Notes under the pieces: model-generated
What the model saw: the letters and a program-made list of their open reading frames with translations, nothing else
Told to the model about the DNA's origin: nothing
Database searches by the model: none
Program-made: the position numbers and the translations under genes
Part shown: positions 9,000 through 18,348 of the stretch, piece after piece
How positions within the stretch are numbered: position 1 is the first letter of the stretch
Layout: each line of letters opens with the position of its first letter
Assembly (NCBI GenBank): GCA_947472765.1
Contig: CANJCM010000015.1
Coordinates: 1-64,000, forward strand
Direction of reading: 5' to 3'
Source: Opitutia bacterium
Lineage (GTDB): Bacteria; Verrucomicrobiota; Verrucomicrobiia; Opitutales; Opitutaceae
Length of the DNA stretch: 64,000 nt

Positions 9000-9809
9000 A
9001 TGAAAACTTTTCGCCTGACCGCTTTCGCGGCGGTCCTCCTCGCTCTCGCCACCTCCGCATTCGCCGCCGTAGATCCGAAGGCCGAGCTGGGTGCGCTGGT
9101 CCAGGAGATCCAGGTCAAGCTCAAGGCCGGGGCCCGCACCGCCGTGGCGCTCGCGCCTGAACTGCAGAAGTTCGACGCCATGCTCGCTGCCCATGACGGC
9201 GAGAAGACCGACATCGTCGCGCAGATGCTCTACATGAAGGCCACGCTCTACACCGAGGTGTTCGGTGACATCGATCAGGGCCTCGTGCTGCTGCAGAAGC
9301 TGAAGACGGATTTCGCCGGCACCCCATTCGCCGAGCGCGTCACCCAAGTCGTCGCCGGTCTGGAAGCCAGGAAGCTCTACGCGGTCGGCAAGACCTTCCC
9401 GGACTTCGCGGAGACGGATCTCGAGGGCAAGCCGCTCACGATCGCCGGCTACAAGGGCAAGGTTGTCCTGCTCGACTTCTGGGCCACGTGGTGTGGGCCC
9501 TGCCTCGCCGAACTGCCGAACGTCGTGGCCGCCTACAAGAAGTACCACGCCCAAGGCTTCGACATCATCGGCATCTCCCTCGATCGACCGGACTCGCTCG
9601 AGAAATTGAAGGCCTTCACCGCCGAGCATGAGATGCCGTGGGCACAATACTACGACGGCAAATACTGGGCCAACAAACTCGCCGTCCGGTATAGCATCCA
9701 GAGCATCCCGGCCACTTTCCTGCTCGACGGTGAAGGCCGCATCATTGCCCGCGATCTGCGCGGTCCCGCGCTCGACGCGGCGATCGCCGAGGCGCTCGCC
9801 AGGAAGTAA
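9000..9809 (+). CDS. TlpA/ResA-like thioredoxin-fold protein
   Basis: The ATG at 9000 begins a clear signal peptide (MKTFRLTAFAAVLLALATSAFA), so the 269-residue product is exported. Residues 23-125 form a mostly helical, Ala/Leu/Lys-rich region that may be a tetratricopeptide-like helical domain. The C-terminal half is an AhpC/TSA-thioredoxin domain: GKTFPDFAETDLEGKPL, FWATWCGPCLAELP (active cysteines 165 and 168), then the cis-proline context SIPATFLLD. TlpA/ResA relatives reduce disulfides in the periplasm, for example during cytochrome c maturation, which would suit an organism with several periplasmic heme proteins. That link is inferred. The upstream part of the same frame (8475 on) only shadows the acetyltransferase. 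Confidence 0.9.
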   Translation: MKTFRLTAFAAVLLALATSAFAAVDPKAELGALVQEIQVKLKAGARTAVALAPELQKFDAMLAAHDGEKTDIVAQMLYMKATLYTEVFGDIDQGLVLLQKLKTDFAGTPFAERVTQVVAGLEARKLYAVGKTFPDFAETDLEGKPLTIAGYKGKVVLLDFWATWCGPCLAELPNVVAAYKKYHAQGFDIIGISLDRPDSLEKLKAFTAEHEMPWAQYYDGKYWANKLAVRYSIQSIPATFLLDGEGRIIARDLRGPALDAAIAEALARK

Positions 9810-9819
9810 GCCGCCCCCG

Positions 9820-11082
9820 GTGCGCGCACCGCTGGCAGCTCGCTGGATGGCGATTCTTGCCGTCGCGCTCGCCGCGGGGCTCCGCGCGGCCACGGCACCT
9901 TTGCCGTACGGCGCCGAGATCGCGTTTCCCGGCGCCGAGGTCCGGGAGGCCGTGGCCATCGTCGCGGCCCCCGGGGACGACACGCACCTGTTCGTCGTGG
10001 AGAAAGCCGGCCGCATTCTGGTCCTCGATCTCCGCCAGCCGTCCGCACCGGCGGTGGAGTTTCTCGATCTCCGTCGCCAGGTGGGTGACTCGGGAGGCGA
10101 ACAGGGCCTGCTGGCGCTCGCGTTTCACCCGGACTGGAAGCGCAACCGCCGCTTCTTCGTCTGGTACACGCATACCGATGGCGGCTTCCTGCGTTCCAAG
10201 CGGGAGGATCGGCTCGCAAGTTTTGAGATTTCACCCACCGACTCCCGCCGCGCGGATCCCGACTCCGAGCAAATTCTACTCGCGCAACCCGACGAGGCCT
10301 CGAATCACAACGGCGGCCAGCTGGTCTTCGGACCGGACGGCTACCTCTACCTGTCGCTGGGCGATGAAGGCGCGGCGAACGATTCATACGCCAACAGCCA
10401 GCGGATCGATCGCGATTTCTTCGCCGGAATTCTCCGCCTCGATGTCGACCTCAAGCCGGGCAGCCTGACTCCGAATCCTCACGACGCCGTCCGCCCGGGA
10501 ACGTACGCCGTCCCGGCCGACAATCCGTTCGTGGGCGCCCGCACCTTCAATGGAGCCGCCGTGAACCCGAAGGCGGTGCGGACCGAATTCTGGGGGACGG
10601 GCCTGCGCAATCCGTGGCGGATGTCCTTCGACCCCGAGACGGGACAACTCTGGTGCGGCGACGTCGGCCAAAATCTCTACGAGGAAATCGATGTGATCGA
10701 ACGGGGTGGCAACTACGGCTGGAACTACCGCGAGGGCCCGCTGGCGTTCCGCGGAAAAGCACCCGCCGGCGTGGCGTTCTCCGAACCGATCTGGACCTAC
10801 CCGCGATCCGAGGGCGTTTCTGTAACCGGGGGCCTGGTCTATCGCGGCACCCGGCATCCTGAACTCGTCGGTCACTACCTCTTCGCCGATTTCGCGTCCG
10901 GAAAAATCTGGGCGCTGCGGCCGGATGGCAGTCGTCCGGTCGGCCGGGACCGCGTGCAGCAAATCGCCAGCGTACCCGGCGTGGTCACGTTCGCGGTGCA
11001 ACCGCAGACCGGCGATATTCTGATGGCGAGTCTGCCCGGCCGCCACCTGCTGCGATTGGTGCGACGGCCCGCGGCTCCATAG
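9820..11082 (+). CDS. PQQ-dependent sugar dehydrogenase (glucose/sorbosone dehydrogenase family)
   Basis: This is a soluble six-bladed beta-propeller quinoprotein family that oxidises aldoses in the periplasm. The GTG at 9820 lies 10 bp after the thioredoxin stop and gives a signal peptide with a basic head (VRAPLAARW) and a hydrophobic core ending LRAATA; an ATG at 9847 is a shorter alternative. Family motifs are in order: GEQGLLALAFHPDWKRN, SNHNGGQLVFGPDGYLYLSLGDEG, GLRNPWRMSFD, LWCGDVGQNLYEEID, NYGWN, GGLVYRG and GHYLFADFASGKIW. Loss-of-function features are not seen. Tight spacing suggests an operon with the TlpA-like protein. Confidence 0.9.
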   Translation: MRAPLAARWMAILAVALAAGLRAATAPLPYGAEIAFPGAEVREAVAIVAAPGDDTHLFVVEKAGRILVLDLRQPSAPAVEFLDLRRQVGDSGGEQGLLALAFHPDWKRNRRFFVWYTHTDGGFLRSKREDRLASFEISPTDSRRADPDSEQILLAQPDEASNHNGGQLVFGPDGYLYLSLGDEGAANDSYANSQRIDRDFFAGILRLDVDLKPGSLTPNPHDAVRPGTYAVPADNPFVGARTFNGAAVNPKAVRTEFWGTGLRNPWRMSFDPETGQLWCGDVGQNLYEEIDVIERGGNYGWNYREGPLAFRGKAPAGVAFSEPIWTYPRSEGVSVTGGLVYRGTRHPELVGHYLFADFASGKIWALRPDGSRPVGRDRVQQIASVPGVVTFAVQPQTGDILMASLPGRHLLRLVRRPAAP

Positions 11083-11137
11083 GCCGGCCAGGGCACTCTT
11101 CGTTGCCAAGTTCTTCGCGGCCGACTCTGCTTTCGAC

Positions 11138-11506
11138 GTGACGACGCTCTTTCTGCTCGCCCCGCTGTTTTTGATTTTTGAGGTCTGGCAGCTCGTGCTC
11201 GGCGAACGCTATCTCGGAATCAAGCAGATCGCGCGCGGCTCGGATCCCCGTGGCCTCGGCATCAGCGAAGTCACCGCGTTCTTCTGGAGCAGCACCCTCA
11301 TTGCGTACTGGATTTGGATGATGCTCCTTCTCACCGTTAGGTACGGCCGCGCCTACGCCGTCGGCCTGCTCTTGGTCTCCGTGCTCGGTTACGCCTTTCG
11401 CCGGGGCAGCAACCTGAAGTGGATCCTCGTCATCCTCACCTTTGAGGGCGCGGTGAGGATCGGCCTCCTGCTGTCACTGTGCGCCATGACCTGGCGCCGG
11501 CTCTGA
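11138..11506 (+). CDS. Small integral membrane protein of unknown function
   Basis: The product is 122 residues from a GTG at 11138, 55 bp after the sugar dehydrogenase stop. Hydrophobic segments occur at about residues 2-20 (LFLLAPLFLIFEVWQLVL), 44-66 (VTAFFWSSTLIAYWIWMMLLL), 71-87 and 93-117, so four transmembrane helices are likely. The loop carrying ERYLGIKQIARGSDPRG is polar. I do not recognise the family. It could be an accessory to the upstream dehydrogenase or an independent gene. Coding status rests on frame length, hydrophobic pattern and position in an otherwise empty stretch. Confidence 0.65.
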   Translation: MTTLFLLAPLFLIFEVWQLVLGERYLGIKQIARGSDPRGLGISEVTAFFWSSTLIAYWIWMMLLLTVRYGRAYAVGLLLVSVLGYAFRRGSNLKWILVILTFEGAVRIGLLLSLCAMTWRRL

Positions 11507-11595
11507 GGCGGGCGGACGGGCCACAAACCACGGCCTAATCCCGCTTTTCGGAGGGGCGGACCTCGTGCACGCCAGGTGTGTCTTGCCGGCCGGCT

Positions 11596-11868
11596 CTAGC
11601 GCGGTAAACGCCCCGGAGCCTCGGGCTCGCGAAAGGACGAAGCGAAGAACTCCTGCGCAACGTTCATGTACTTCGCGTACTTCGTGTAATCGCCCGCCCA
11701 GGAATTCGGCACCCGCAACCGCCGGATCACGCCGCGGCCGATGCGATCCGGGGCTGCACCGTCCGGTTCCAGCTCGAGCGAGAACTTCGGATCATGGGTG
11801 TGCACCACATAATGCCGGGAGCCATCGCGGCCTTCGCGCTCAATCCGCAGGAATTCAGGATAGTTCAT
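11596..11868 (-). CDS. Small conserved-looking hypothetical protein
   Basis: The ATG at 11868 gives a 90-residue soluble product beginning MNYPEFLRIEREGRDG, with several aromatic and charged residues (HYVVHTHDPKFSLEL, GDYTKYAKYMNVAQEFF). No membrane segment, signal peptide or known catalytic motif is visible. The upstream part of the frame to 11988 is Arg/Gly-rich and looks non-coding, so I exclude it. The gene stands alone between the plus-strand membrane protein and the plus-strand coiled-coil protein. Function unknown. Confidence 0.6.
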   Translation of the reverse strand: MNYPEFLRIEREGRDGSRHYVVHTHDPKFSLELEPDGAAPDRIGRGVIRRLRVPNSWAGDYTKYAKYMNVAQEFFASSFREPEAPGRLPR

Positions 11869-12056
11869 GGCGCTGCCCTGACCATGACGCGGCCGCGTTC
11901 GCGCACAATCCCGAACACCACCTCGAACCACCATGATTTGGAACCGGGGCTGCAAAAACCTTGAGCCCGGTCCGCCGGGGTCGCACAAACTTTTCGCCGC
12001 CCGCGAGTCCCTGCCTCCCTCGGCATCAGGATCCGGCGGGACGGCCCCGCTCCTCC

Positions 12057-13532
12057 ATGAATTCCCCTGACTCGAGCCCGAAGCTTCCCCTGTGGATCTT
12101 CTTCCTGAGCGACGCCGTGCTCACGGCCACGGCCGGATTCATCGCGATGAACAGCCCGCGGCCGCTTTCCAACGGCGTGGTCATTGCGGTTTTCTCCTGC
12201 GTCTTTGGCGGCGCGCTGATTGCGCTTGTCCCGCTGATCGCCCGCTTCGAGCGGCAGAAAAACGAGGTGCTCGATGATCGCCAGCGCGAGCTCGAGGCCA
12301 TGGCCCGCACGCTGCAGTCGTCCGCCGAGCAAATCAGCATCGCCACGAACGGCTTCCACGAAATCGTCGAAATCGCGCAGAAGAATCTCCGCCACGCCGA
12401 GCAACTCCCGCACAAGCTGCAGGACAAGGTCGCTGAATTGCAGGCCCAGATCAGCGCGGTGTCCGACGCCGAGAAGGAGGAACTCGAGAAGGAGCTCGAG
12501 ACGCTGCGCGCCTCCGATAGCGAGCGGCTGGAGTCGATCGCGACGAAGATCACGAAGTCGACCGTGGAATGGGCCAAGCTCGAGACGGCGACGCAGCAGC
12601 ACCTCGCCGCCGCGCAGGACGCGCTTGCCAAGATCTCATTCGGCACGACCAGCGCGATCGGCAAGGCCCAGGCCGCCGCCGAGCAGGCCCTCGGCCAGGC
12701 CCGGACCGAGGCCGCCCGAATTTTCTCCGACGCCGTCGTGCAAGCCACGAAGTCGGTCGAGGCCGCGCGCCGCGCGGCCCTGGAAGAAATCGACGCGCGT
12801 GCCGCCGCCGCGATCGAAGCCGCGCGACTGGCGCGCAAGACCGAGGCTGCGCCTGCTGTTCCCGCCGTGCCGGTGCCCCTGCCAGAGCCCACGCCAGAAC
12901 CCACGCCTGCTCCAACGGCGCCGGCAGAAACGCCTGTCGTTGCCGCCCCTTCGCCGACCCCGGAGCCAGCGCCCGCCCTCACCGCGGCGGCACCAGAACC
13001 GATCGTCAGCATCCCGGCCAATGCCGCGGAGCCGAATCCGGCGGAAGCTCCTGCACCGGTGTCCGCCCCCGAAGAAGGGCCCGCGCCGACCACCGCCGTG
13101 GCGAGCGAAGCCTCACCCGAGGTCGCACCTGTGCCCAAGCCGCCGCGCAAACGCGCCCCCAGGAAGGTCGAGCCAGAGGAGCCGACGCTACCGATTGAGG
13201 AGAGCCCGGCCGGGGAGACCGGGACGCTCGAAGGCTTTCAGCCCGGCGTCACGGAACGCGTCCTCACCTCGGACGGCGCGACGCGACTGCTCGTCACCGC
13301 TTATATCGGCATTGGCAACCGGCTCTTCATCCGCGGCGATGGCCCGGGGTTGAGCTGGGACAAGGGCGTGCCGCTGCAGTTTGTCTCGATCGGGAAGTGG
13401 CGTTGGGAAACCAACGACGCAACCGCGCCCTTGCAGTTTAAGCTGTATAAGAACGACGACATTGAGTGCTCGGCGCTCGGCAGCCAGCAGCTGGATCCGG
13501 GCCATCAGCAGGAAGTCACCGCTGCGTTCTAG
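12057..13532 (+). CDS. Membrane-anchored coiled-coil protein with Pro/Ala-rich linker and C-terminal beta domain
   Basis: The ATG at 12057 gives 491 residues. Two transmembrane segments lie at about 10-32 and 39-63, the second ending in ARFERQK. Residues 64-265 are strongly heptad-like and charged (KEELEKELETLRASDSERLE), so an extended coiled coil is expected. Residues 280-395 are a Pro/Ala/Glu linker with Pro-Glu-Pro and basic KPPRKRAPRK stretches. The final 90 residues form a separate compact domain (GFQPGVTERVLTSDGATRLLVTAY, then RLFIRGDGPGLSWDKG, then WRWETND). This resembles starch-binding or glycogen-branching-like beta-sandwich modules, but I cannot name it. The overall design is that of an envelope scaffold or tether. 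A good terminator follows directly. Confidence 0.8.
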   Translation: MNSPDSSPKLPLWIFFLSDAVLTATAGFIAMNSPRPLSNGVVIAVFSCVFGGALIALVPLIARFERQKNEVLDDRQRELEAMARTLQSSAEQISIATNGFHEIVEIAQKNLRHAEQLPHKLQDKVAELQAQISAVSDAEKEELEKELETLRASDSERLESIATKITKSTVEWAKLETATQQHLAAAQDALAKISFGTTSAIGKAQAAAEQALGQARTEAARIFSDAVVQATKSVEAARRAALEEIDARAAAAIEAARLARKTEAAPAVPAVPVPLPEPTPEPTPAPTAPAETPVVAAPSPTPEPAPALTAAAPEPIVSIPANAAEPNPAEAPAPVSAPEEGPAPTTAVASEASPEVAPVPKPPRKRAPRKVEPEEPTLPIEESPAGETGTLEGFQPGVTERVLTSDGATRLLVTAYIGIGNRLFIRGDGPGLSWDKGVPLQFVSIGKWRWETNDATAPLQFKLYKNDDIECSALGSQQLDPGHQQEVTAAF

Positions 13533-13541
13533 CACGTGGCG

Positions 13542-13561
13542 AGACCGACCCTCGGTCTTTT
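13542..13561 (+). terminator. Rho-independent terminator
   Basis: A 7-bp perfect stem (AGACCGA / TCGGTCT) with a 3-base loop is followed by TTTT. It begins 9 bp after the stop codon of the coiled-coil gene and is oriented to end its transcript. Confidence 0.75.
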
Positions 13562-13589
13562 CCGCGACCTATCGAGGCTCGTGCAATAG

Positions 13590-13711
13590 GCTGACGCATT
13601 TTGGCCGACCAATCCTCCCGCTGCTCACGCAGCGGGCCACGGCTGAAACGTGGCCCTGCCCGTGAGGGCAGGGATTCGGAAACTTACTGTCAGTCTGATC
13701 GACGAGTCTAA
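13590..13711. repeat. Dispersed intergenic repeat, family A, copy 1
   Basis: About 120 bp containing CTCCCGCTGCTCACGCAGCG, then GGGCCACGGCTGAAACGTGG, then the palindrome CCCTGCCCGTGAGGGCAGGG. The reverse complement of 23941-24060 matches almost throughout, and parts recur at 49085-49270. No protein frame spans the copies consistently. It resembles a REP/BIME-type mobile or structural element. Confidence 0.85.
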
Positions 13712-13808
13712 ATGAGCCGGCGCCGCCGCCGCACTCAGTGGCCTCGCGCACCGTTGACCGCAACGCCGCCCCGGTCCTCACTTCGACCACCCCATCCCCC
13801 CTCGATCC

Positions 13809-15188
13809 ATGAACTCCACCCCGCTTCGATCCCTCGTTCTGATTTTCTCGTGCCTCGCCACCGCGCTTCATGCCGGCCCGTGGGAGTCACTCTTCAATGG
13901 CAAGGACCTGAACGGCTGGAAGCTCCTCAACGGCAAGGCCCCCTACGCGATCGTCGACGGCGCCATCGCCGGCTCCGCGATCACCGGCTCGCCGAACAGC
14001 TTCCTCGCCACCGAAAAAACCTACGGTGACTTCATTCTCGAGATGGAGATCAAGCAGGAGGGCAAGAGCAACGGCGGCGTCCAGTTCCGCAGCGAGAGCA
14101 AGCCCGAGTTCAACGCGGGTCGGGTCCATGGCTACCAGTTCGAAATCGATCCGTCTGACCGCGCCTGGACGGGCGGCATCTACGATGAGGCCCGTCGCGG
14201 CTGGCTTTACCCGGGCACGCTGAATCCGGCAGGCCAGAAACTCTATCAGTACGGCGAATGGAATCGCATTCGGATCGAGGCGATCGGCAATTCTCTCCGT
14301 ACCTGGGTCAACGGACAGCCAGTCGCCCACGTCATCGACAACATGACGCCTCGCGGCTTCATCGCGCTTCAGGTTCACGCGATCCAGCAGCCCGACCAGG
14401 TCGGCCATCGCACGATGTGGCGCAACATCCGCATCCAGACCACCGACCTCACCCCTTCTCCCGCGACGTCGATCTACATCCGCAACGCGATCCCGAATGA
14501 CGTGAGCGCCGCCGAAAAAGCCCAGGGCTGGAGTCTCGCGTGGGACGGAAAGACCGGCAAGGGCTGGCACGGCGCCTACAAGACAACTTTCCCCAGCGAA
14601 GGCTGGACCATGAAGGACGGGGAAATCGTGCTGCCCGATACGGGCGGGGCGGAGTCGAAGGGAGCCGGCGACATCATCTCTGACGCGGAATATTCTGCGT
14701 TCGAGTTCCAGCTCGATTTCAAGGTCCCGCCGGGCGGCAACAGCGGGTTCAAGTACTTCGTCGACGAGAGCATCAAACCGATCAGTTCCAACGGTGGTGG
14801 CTCGGCGGTCGGACTCGAGTTCCAGATCCTCGACGACGAACTGCATCCCGACGCCAAGAAGGGCAAGGATGGCAACCGGACCATCGGGTCGCTTTACGAC
14901 CTCATCACGAAAAAGAAGCTGCCTGGTGGACTGGCCATCCTGCCGCGGGTCAACGAATGGCAGCACGCGCGGGTCGTGGTGCAAGCGGACGGTCACGTCG
15001 AACACTGGCTCAATGGCATCAAGGTGGTTGACTACAACCGCTTCAGCCCGGAATTCCGGGCGCTGGTCGCCCAGAGCAAGTACAGCGTCCTTCCCAACTT
15101 CGGCCTGGCGAAAAAAGGCCGCGTGCTGCTCCAGGAGCACGGCAACGCCGTTCACTTCCGCAGCATCAAGGTGCGCGAGCTGAAGTAA
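13809..15188 (+). CDS. Secreted tandem DUF1080 protein (3-keto-disaccharide hydrolase family)
   Basis: The protein starts with a signal peptide (MNSTPLRSLVLIFSCLATALHA) and has two homologous concanavalin-like DUF1080 domains. The first is at about residues 22-218 (WESLFNGKDLNGWK, NGGVQFRSES, GYQFEID, GIYDEARRG, WNRIRIEAIG). The second is at about 236-459 (WSLAWDGKTGKGWHGA, WTMKDGEIVLPD, FELQLDFK-like strand, NSGFKYFVDE, VGLEFQILDDE, GSLYDLI, NEWQHARVVVQ, VEHWLNGIKVVDY). DUF1080 enzymes hydrolyse 3-ketoglycosides or related sugars and are expanded in PVC bacteria. With the sulfatase and sugar dehydrogenase in the window it suggests extracytoplasmic glycan breakdown. Substrate unknown. Confidence 0.92.
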   Translation: MNSTPLRSLVLIFSCLATALHAGPWESLFNGKDLNGWKLLNGKAPYAIVDGAIAGSAITGSPNSFLATEKTYGDFILEMEIKQEGKSNGGVQFRSESKPEFNAGRVHGYQFEIDPSDRAWTGGIYDEARRGWLYPGTLNPAGQKLYQYGEWNRIRIEAIGNSLRTWVNGQPVAHVIDNMTPRGFIALQVHAIQQPDQVGHRTMWRNIRIQTTDLTPSPATSIYIRNAIPNDVSAAEKAQGWSLAWDGKTGKGWHGAYKTTFPSEGWTMKDGEIVLPDTGGAESKGAGDIISDAEYSAFEFQLDFKVPPGGNSGFKYFVDESIKPISSNGGGSAVGLEFQILDDELHPDAKKGKDGNRTIGSLYDLITKKKLPGGLAILPRVNEWQHARVVVQADGHVEHWLNGIKVVDYNRFSPEFRALVAQSKYSVLPNFGLAKKGRVLLQEHGNAVHFRSIKVRELK

Positions 15189-15216
15189 CCACCCGACTCA
15201 GGGAGAAGCCCGACGC

Positions 15217-15423
15217 TCAGTAATGCGGGGGCCGCTCGTCGCGCATCTCCCCGCCTCCCGCCCCCGGCGCGGCATCGGCGTCCAGCCGGCCGCGCAACAC
15301 GAGGATCTCCCGACGCAGACGTGTCAGTTCCTCGCTGAATTCCAACATCGCCTTGTCCTGCTCGGTCACGTGCCGCTCGAGATAGGCAATCTTCTCCTCG
15401 AGTGGTCTAAGGCTGTCGTTCAC
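15217..15423 (-). CDS. slyX: SlyX family protein
   Basis: The 68-residue product begins MNDSLRPLEEKIAYLERHVTEQDKAMLEF and matches the short SlyX coiled coil of two helices. Its first 17 bases overlap the end of the upstream response regulator on the same strand, so the two are probably translated from one message. The molecular role of SlyX is unknown. The C-terminus (GAGGGEMRDERPPHY) keeps the common basic/Pro-His-Tyr tail. Confidence 0.88.
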   Translation of the reverse strand: MNDSLRPLEEKIAYLERHVTEQDKAMLEFSEELTRLRREILVLRGRLDADAAPGAGGGEMRDERPPHY

Positions 15424-16021
15424 CGGAAAACGGGACCTTCGTCACGACGGGATGAGCTGCTTTCAGCTTCTCGAGCTCGGGAACGAGCACGCGCTGATAG
15501 CAATCGGGGCAGACCGAGTGACTGAAATCGCTGCCCGTCCGCTCGCTGATATAACCCTCGATCTGCTGCCAGTAGTTTTGGTCGTCGCGGATTTTTTTGC
15601 AGTACGAGCAGATCGGCAACATCTCCTCGAGCTGCCGGACCTGCGTGGTGTACTTCAGGATGCGCTCGGCGACGCGCAACCGCGTCCACAGCTCCGGCAG
15701 ATCGAGCGGCTTCGTCAGGAAGTCATCGACGCCTGCATCCGCCGCCTCGCGCTGGTTTTGTTCAGTCGCGTCGCGACTCGTGAGGAGGATGAAATAGATG
15801 TACTCAGCGTCGGAGCGCTGCCGGATCCGGCGGCACAGTTCGAGGCCGTCCACATTCGGCATCATCCAGTCGCTGACCACGACGCGAAAGGACTCGGCCT
15901 GCAGCGCCTCCCAAGCCGCCTCGCCATCGCCGGCCTCGATGGTCTCGTGGCCGAGACGCCGGAGCGCCTGCCGCAACACGGCGCGAGACACAGCATCGTC
16001 TTCGACGGCGAGAATTCTCAT
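15407..16021 (-). CDS. Response regulator with C-terminal cysteine-rich (possible zinc) domain
   Basis: The 204-residue protein has an N-terminal receiver domain: acidic pocket VEDD, phospho-acceptor Asp51 in VSDWMMP, a Thr/Ser position in LLTSRD and Lys in LTKPLD. A short helical linker (ERILKYTTQVRQLEEML) leads to a Cys-rich module: CSYCKKIRDD, W, YISERTGSDFSHSVCPDC, with two CxxC pairs that could bind Zn. No classical DNA-binding or enzymatic output domain is present. The same CSYCKKIRDD...FSHSxCPxC pattern occurs at the ends of many sensor proteins and may mediate protein contacts; this is from memory. A TTTCAGGCCTAAC half-site lies just upstream of the start. Confidence 0.87.
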   Translation of the reverse strand: MRILAVEDDAVSRAVLRQALRRLGHETIEAGDGEAAWEALQAESFRVVVSDWMMPNVDGLELCRRIRQRSDAEYIYFILLTSRDATEQNQREAADAGVDDFLTKPLDLPELWTRLRVAERILKYTTQVRQLEEMLPICSYCKKIRDDQNYWQQIEGYISERTGSDFSHSVCPDCYQRVLVPELEKLKAAHPVVTKVPFSGERQP

Positions 16022-16035
16022 CTCGCGGTAAGTGA

Positions 16036-16048
16036 TTTCAGGCCTAAC
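16036..16048 (-). promoter_or_regulatory. AGGCCTA half-site upstream of response regulator
   Basis: The 13-mer TTTCAGGCCTAAC is identical to 45798-45810 upstream of the split histidine kinase. It starts 15 bp before the response regulator start codon, in the same orientation relative to its gene as at the other sites. The left arm is degenerate (TAAGTGA). It could be a weaker site for the same regulator. Confidence 0.4.
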
Positions 16049-16090
16049 GCGGCCGGCAATGCAGAAAGCACCACGATGTGCCGAAATCGG

Positions 16091-18298
16091 CTATTCGAGC
16101 GCCTGACGCAGCGCCTCCGGTTCGGTGACCGGCAGGCGGCAGGTGAATTCCTCGCAAACGTAGGCCACGGCACCGGCGTCCGGCAGCGGCATGTCCCGCA
16201 GCCAGGGCGCCCGCTCCGCCAGCCAGGCGCGACTTTCGGCATCCGTGAGCCCCAGGACGACTCGTCGCGGCCCGATCTTCCCGGTCAACGCCGCCGCCAG
16301 CGCGCGGAATTCCCTGGCCGCGGGATTTCCCGCCAGCAAGACGTGCCGGGGCGCATCGAGCGCCAACTCCAGCGCGCAGAGCATCTGTGGCATGGCCTGC
16401 GGTGCATTCAGCCATTGCCCACGGAAGGCGTCGAGACACCGGCGCCCGCGTTCGCGATAACCCTCGCCGCCCTTCGGGGCATCGAACACCGCGCCGAGAC
16501 GAAACAGATTCAACGCCGCCACGCTGCTCGGCGCCGGCTCAGCTCCATCGTAGTCGTCCTTCAGCCGCAGCAGAATGCTCGGATCGTTCGCGGCCGAGTT
16601 GAAATACCCGCCCCGATCTCCATCGGCAAAAAGTTCGTCCATCTTCGCCTGCAGGCGCACGGCCCACTGCAGCCAGCGCAGCTCGAACGACGCCTCGTAG
16701 AGATCAAGCAGGCCCTGAATCACGAACGCGTAATCCTCGGCAAAGCCCTCGGTCGTGCCGCGGCCGCCGCGCCAGGTCCGGTAAAGCAATCCCGTCCCGG
16801 CCTCGAAGAGTTCGCGCTGGAGAAATTCCGCCGCGCGAATCGCCGCCGTCAGGTATTCCGGCGCCGCCCCGGCGCCGTCGACCAGGTCCGGTCGCTCGAT
16901 CACCTGGTGGGCGCGAGCCAGCGCGGAAATCATCAGGCCGTTGTTGGCCGCGAGAATCTTGTCGTCGAGCAGTGGACGCGGGCGGGCGCCGCGCACCCGG
17001 CGCAGCGTGGCCAGGCCCGCGAGGAGGCGATCATTGGCCACCTCGGCGGTCAGGTTACATTCGCGGGCGGTCTCAGCCAGACCATGGCGTTGGACGAGAA
17101 TGTTACGCCCCTTCAACTCCCCCTGAGGATCGAGCCGCTCCGGAACATTGCCGTTGTCCTCGACGCCGAAATGGCGCGCGAGAAAATCCGCGTCCACCCC
17201 GGCGGCCTGGGCGAGCTCCGCTTTGGTCCAAACGTAAAAGGCACCCTCGGCGTGCTCGTGCACCGTGCCGCCGGGCACCGGCGAGTCCGCATCCTCGGCC
17301 GTATAGAAGCCGCCGCCCGGGGCGCGCAGATCCCGCAGGACGTATTCGAAGATGTCGCGAGCCATCCACGCGAAACGCTCGTCGCCGGTCGCCTGCCGCG
17401 CCTCGACGCAGTTCGCGGCGATCTGCGCCTGGTCGTAGAGCATCTTCTCGAAGTGAGGCACGAACCAGGCCTCATCGACGGAGTAGCGATGATAGCCGCC
17501 GCCCACGTGATCGTGGATCCCACCACGCGCCATCGCGCGGAGCGTCGCCGTCGCCAGCCGGATGGCCTCGGAGCCGACCTCGCTCGTCGGTCCCTGCAGC
17601 GCCGCGACACGAAACAGGAACGTGAGATTCGAAGCCCGGGGAAACTTCGGCGCGCCACCGAAACCGCCATTCGTCGCGTCGAACGCCTCGTAGAAATATT
17701 CGAAGCCTTTGCTCAGTGCGTTGCTCGCCGCCTCCAGCAGTGAGACGTCGGCGGGCAGCGGGGATTCCCCCTCCGGCCGGCCGCCGCGATTTCCGGCATG
17801 ATGTTCGCGAAGCGCGGCCAGCACGCGATCGGCCTCGTTAATCAGCTTGGCGGGATCCGTCTTCCAGCCCTTCGTGATCGCCTGCAACAGGCTGGGAAAA
17901 CCCGGACGCCCATGCCGGTCCTCCGGCGGATAATACGTGCCGCCGTAGAACGGCTTCAGGTCGGGAGTCAGCCACGCGCTGAGCGGCCAGCCACCATGGC
18001 CGGTCATGGCCTGGACATACGCCATGTACACCTTGTCGACGTCGGGCCGCTCCTCGCGGTCGACCTTCACCGGGATGAAGTGCTCGTTGAGAATCGCGGC
18101 GATGGCGTCGTTCTCGAACGACTCGTGGGCCATGACGTGACACCAGTGACACGTCGAATACCCGATACTCAGGAAGATCGGCTTGTTCTCCGTCCGGGCC
18201 CGGGCGAACGCCACTTCGCCCCACGGCAGCCAGTCGACCGGATTGTCCGCGTGCTGCAGCAGGTAGGGCGACTTTTCGCGGGCAAGAGCGTTGGGCAT
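16091..18298 (-). CDS. DUF255 thioredoxin-domain protein (YyaL/SSP411 family)
   Basis: The 735-residue product has the standard family layout. An N-terminal thioredoxin-like domain (residues 1-165) includes [30 protein letters not shown] (redox-type CxxC-like CHWCH), [22 protein letters not shown] and GGTYYP. A large alpha/alpha-barrel domain follows, resembling N-acylglucosamine 2-epimerase or cellobiose epimerases ([39 protein letters not shown]). Biochemical function in bacteria is unresolved. It is separated from the upstream deoxyhypusine-synthase-like gene by about 100 bp containing an inverted repeat. Confidence 0.93.
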   Translation of the reverse strand: MPNALAREKSPYLLQHADNPVDWLPWGEVAFARARTENKPIFLSIGYSTCHWCHVMAHESFENDAIAAILNEHFIPVKVDREERPDVDKVYMAYVQAMTGHGGWPLSAWLTPDLKPFYGGTYYPPEDRHGRPGFPSLLQAITKGWKTDPAKLINEADRVLAALREHHAGNRGGRPEGESPLPADVSLLEAASNALSKGFEYFYEAFDATNGGFGGAPKFPRASNLTFLFRVAALQGPTSEVGSEAIRLATATLRAMARGGIHDHVGGGYHRYSVDEAWFVPHFEKMLYDQAQIAANCVEARQATGDERFAWMARDIFEYVLRDLRAPGGGFYTAEDADSPVPGGTVHEHAEGAFYVWTKAELAQAAGVDADFLARHFGVEDNGNVPERLDPQGELKGRNILVQRHGLAETARECNLTAEVANDRLLAGLATLRRVRGARPRPLLDDKILAANNGLMISALARAHQVIERPDLVDGAGAAPEYLTAAIRAAEFLQRELFEAGTGLLYRTWRGGRGTTEGFAEDYAFVIQGLLDLYEASFELRWLQWAVRLQAKMDELFADGDRGGYFNSAANDPSILLRLKDDYDGAEPAPSSVAALNLFRLGAVFDAPKGGEGYRERGRRCLDAFRGQWLNAPQAMPQMLCALELALDAPRHVLLAGNPAAREFRALAAALTGKIGPRRVVLGLTDAESRAWLAERAPWLRDMPLPDAGAVAYVCEEFTCRLPVTEPEALRQALE

Positions 18299-18348
18299 TG
18301 GGAAAAGGTGAGAGCGGGCGACCGCGTGAAAATCCGGTGGGCAGCGGT

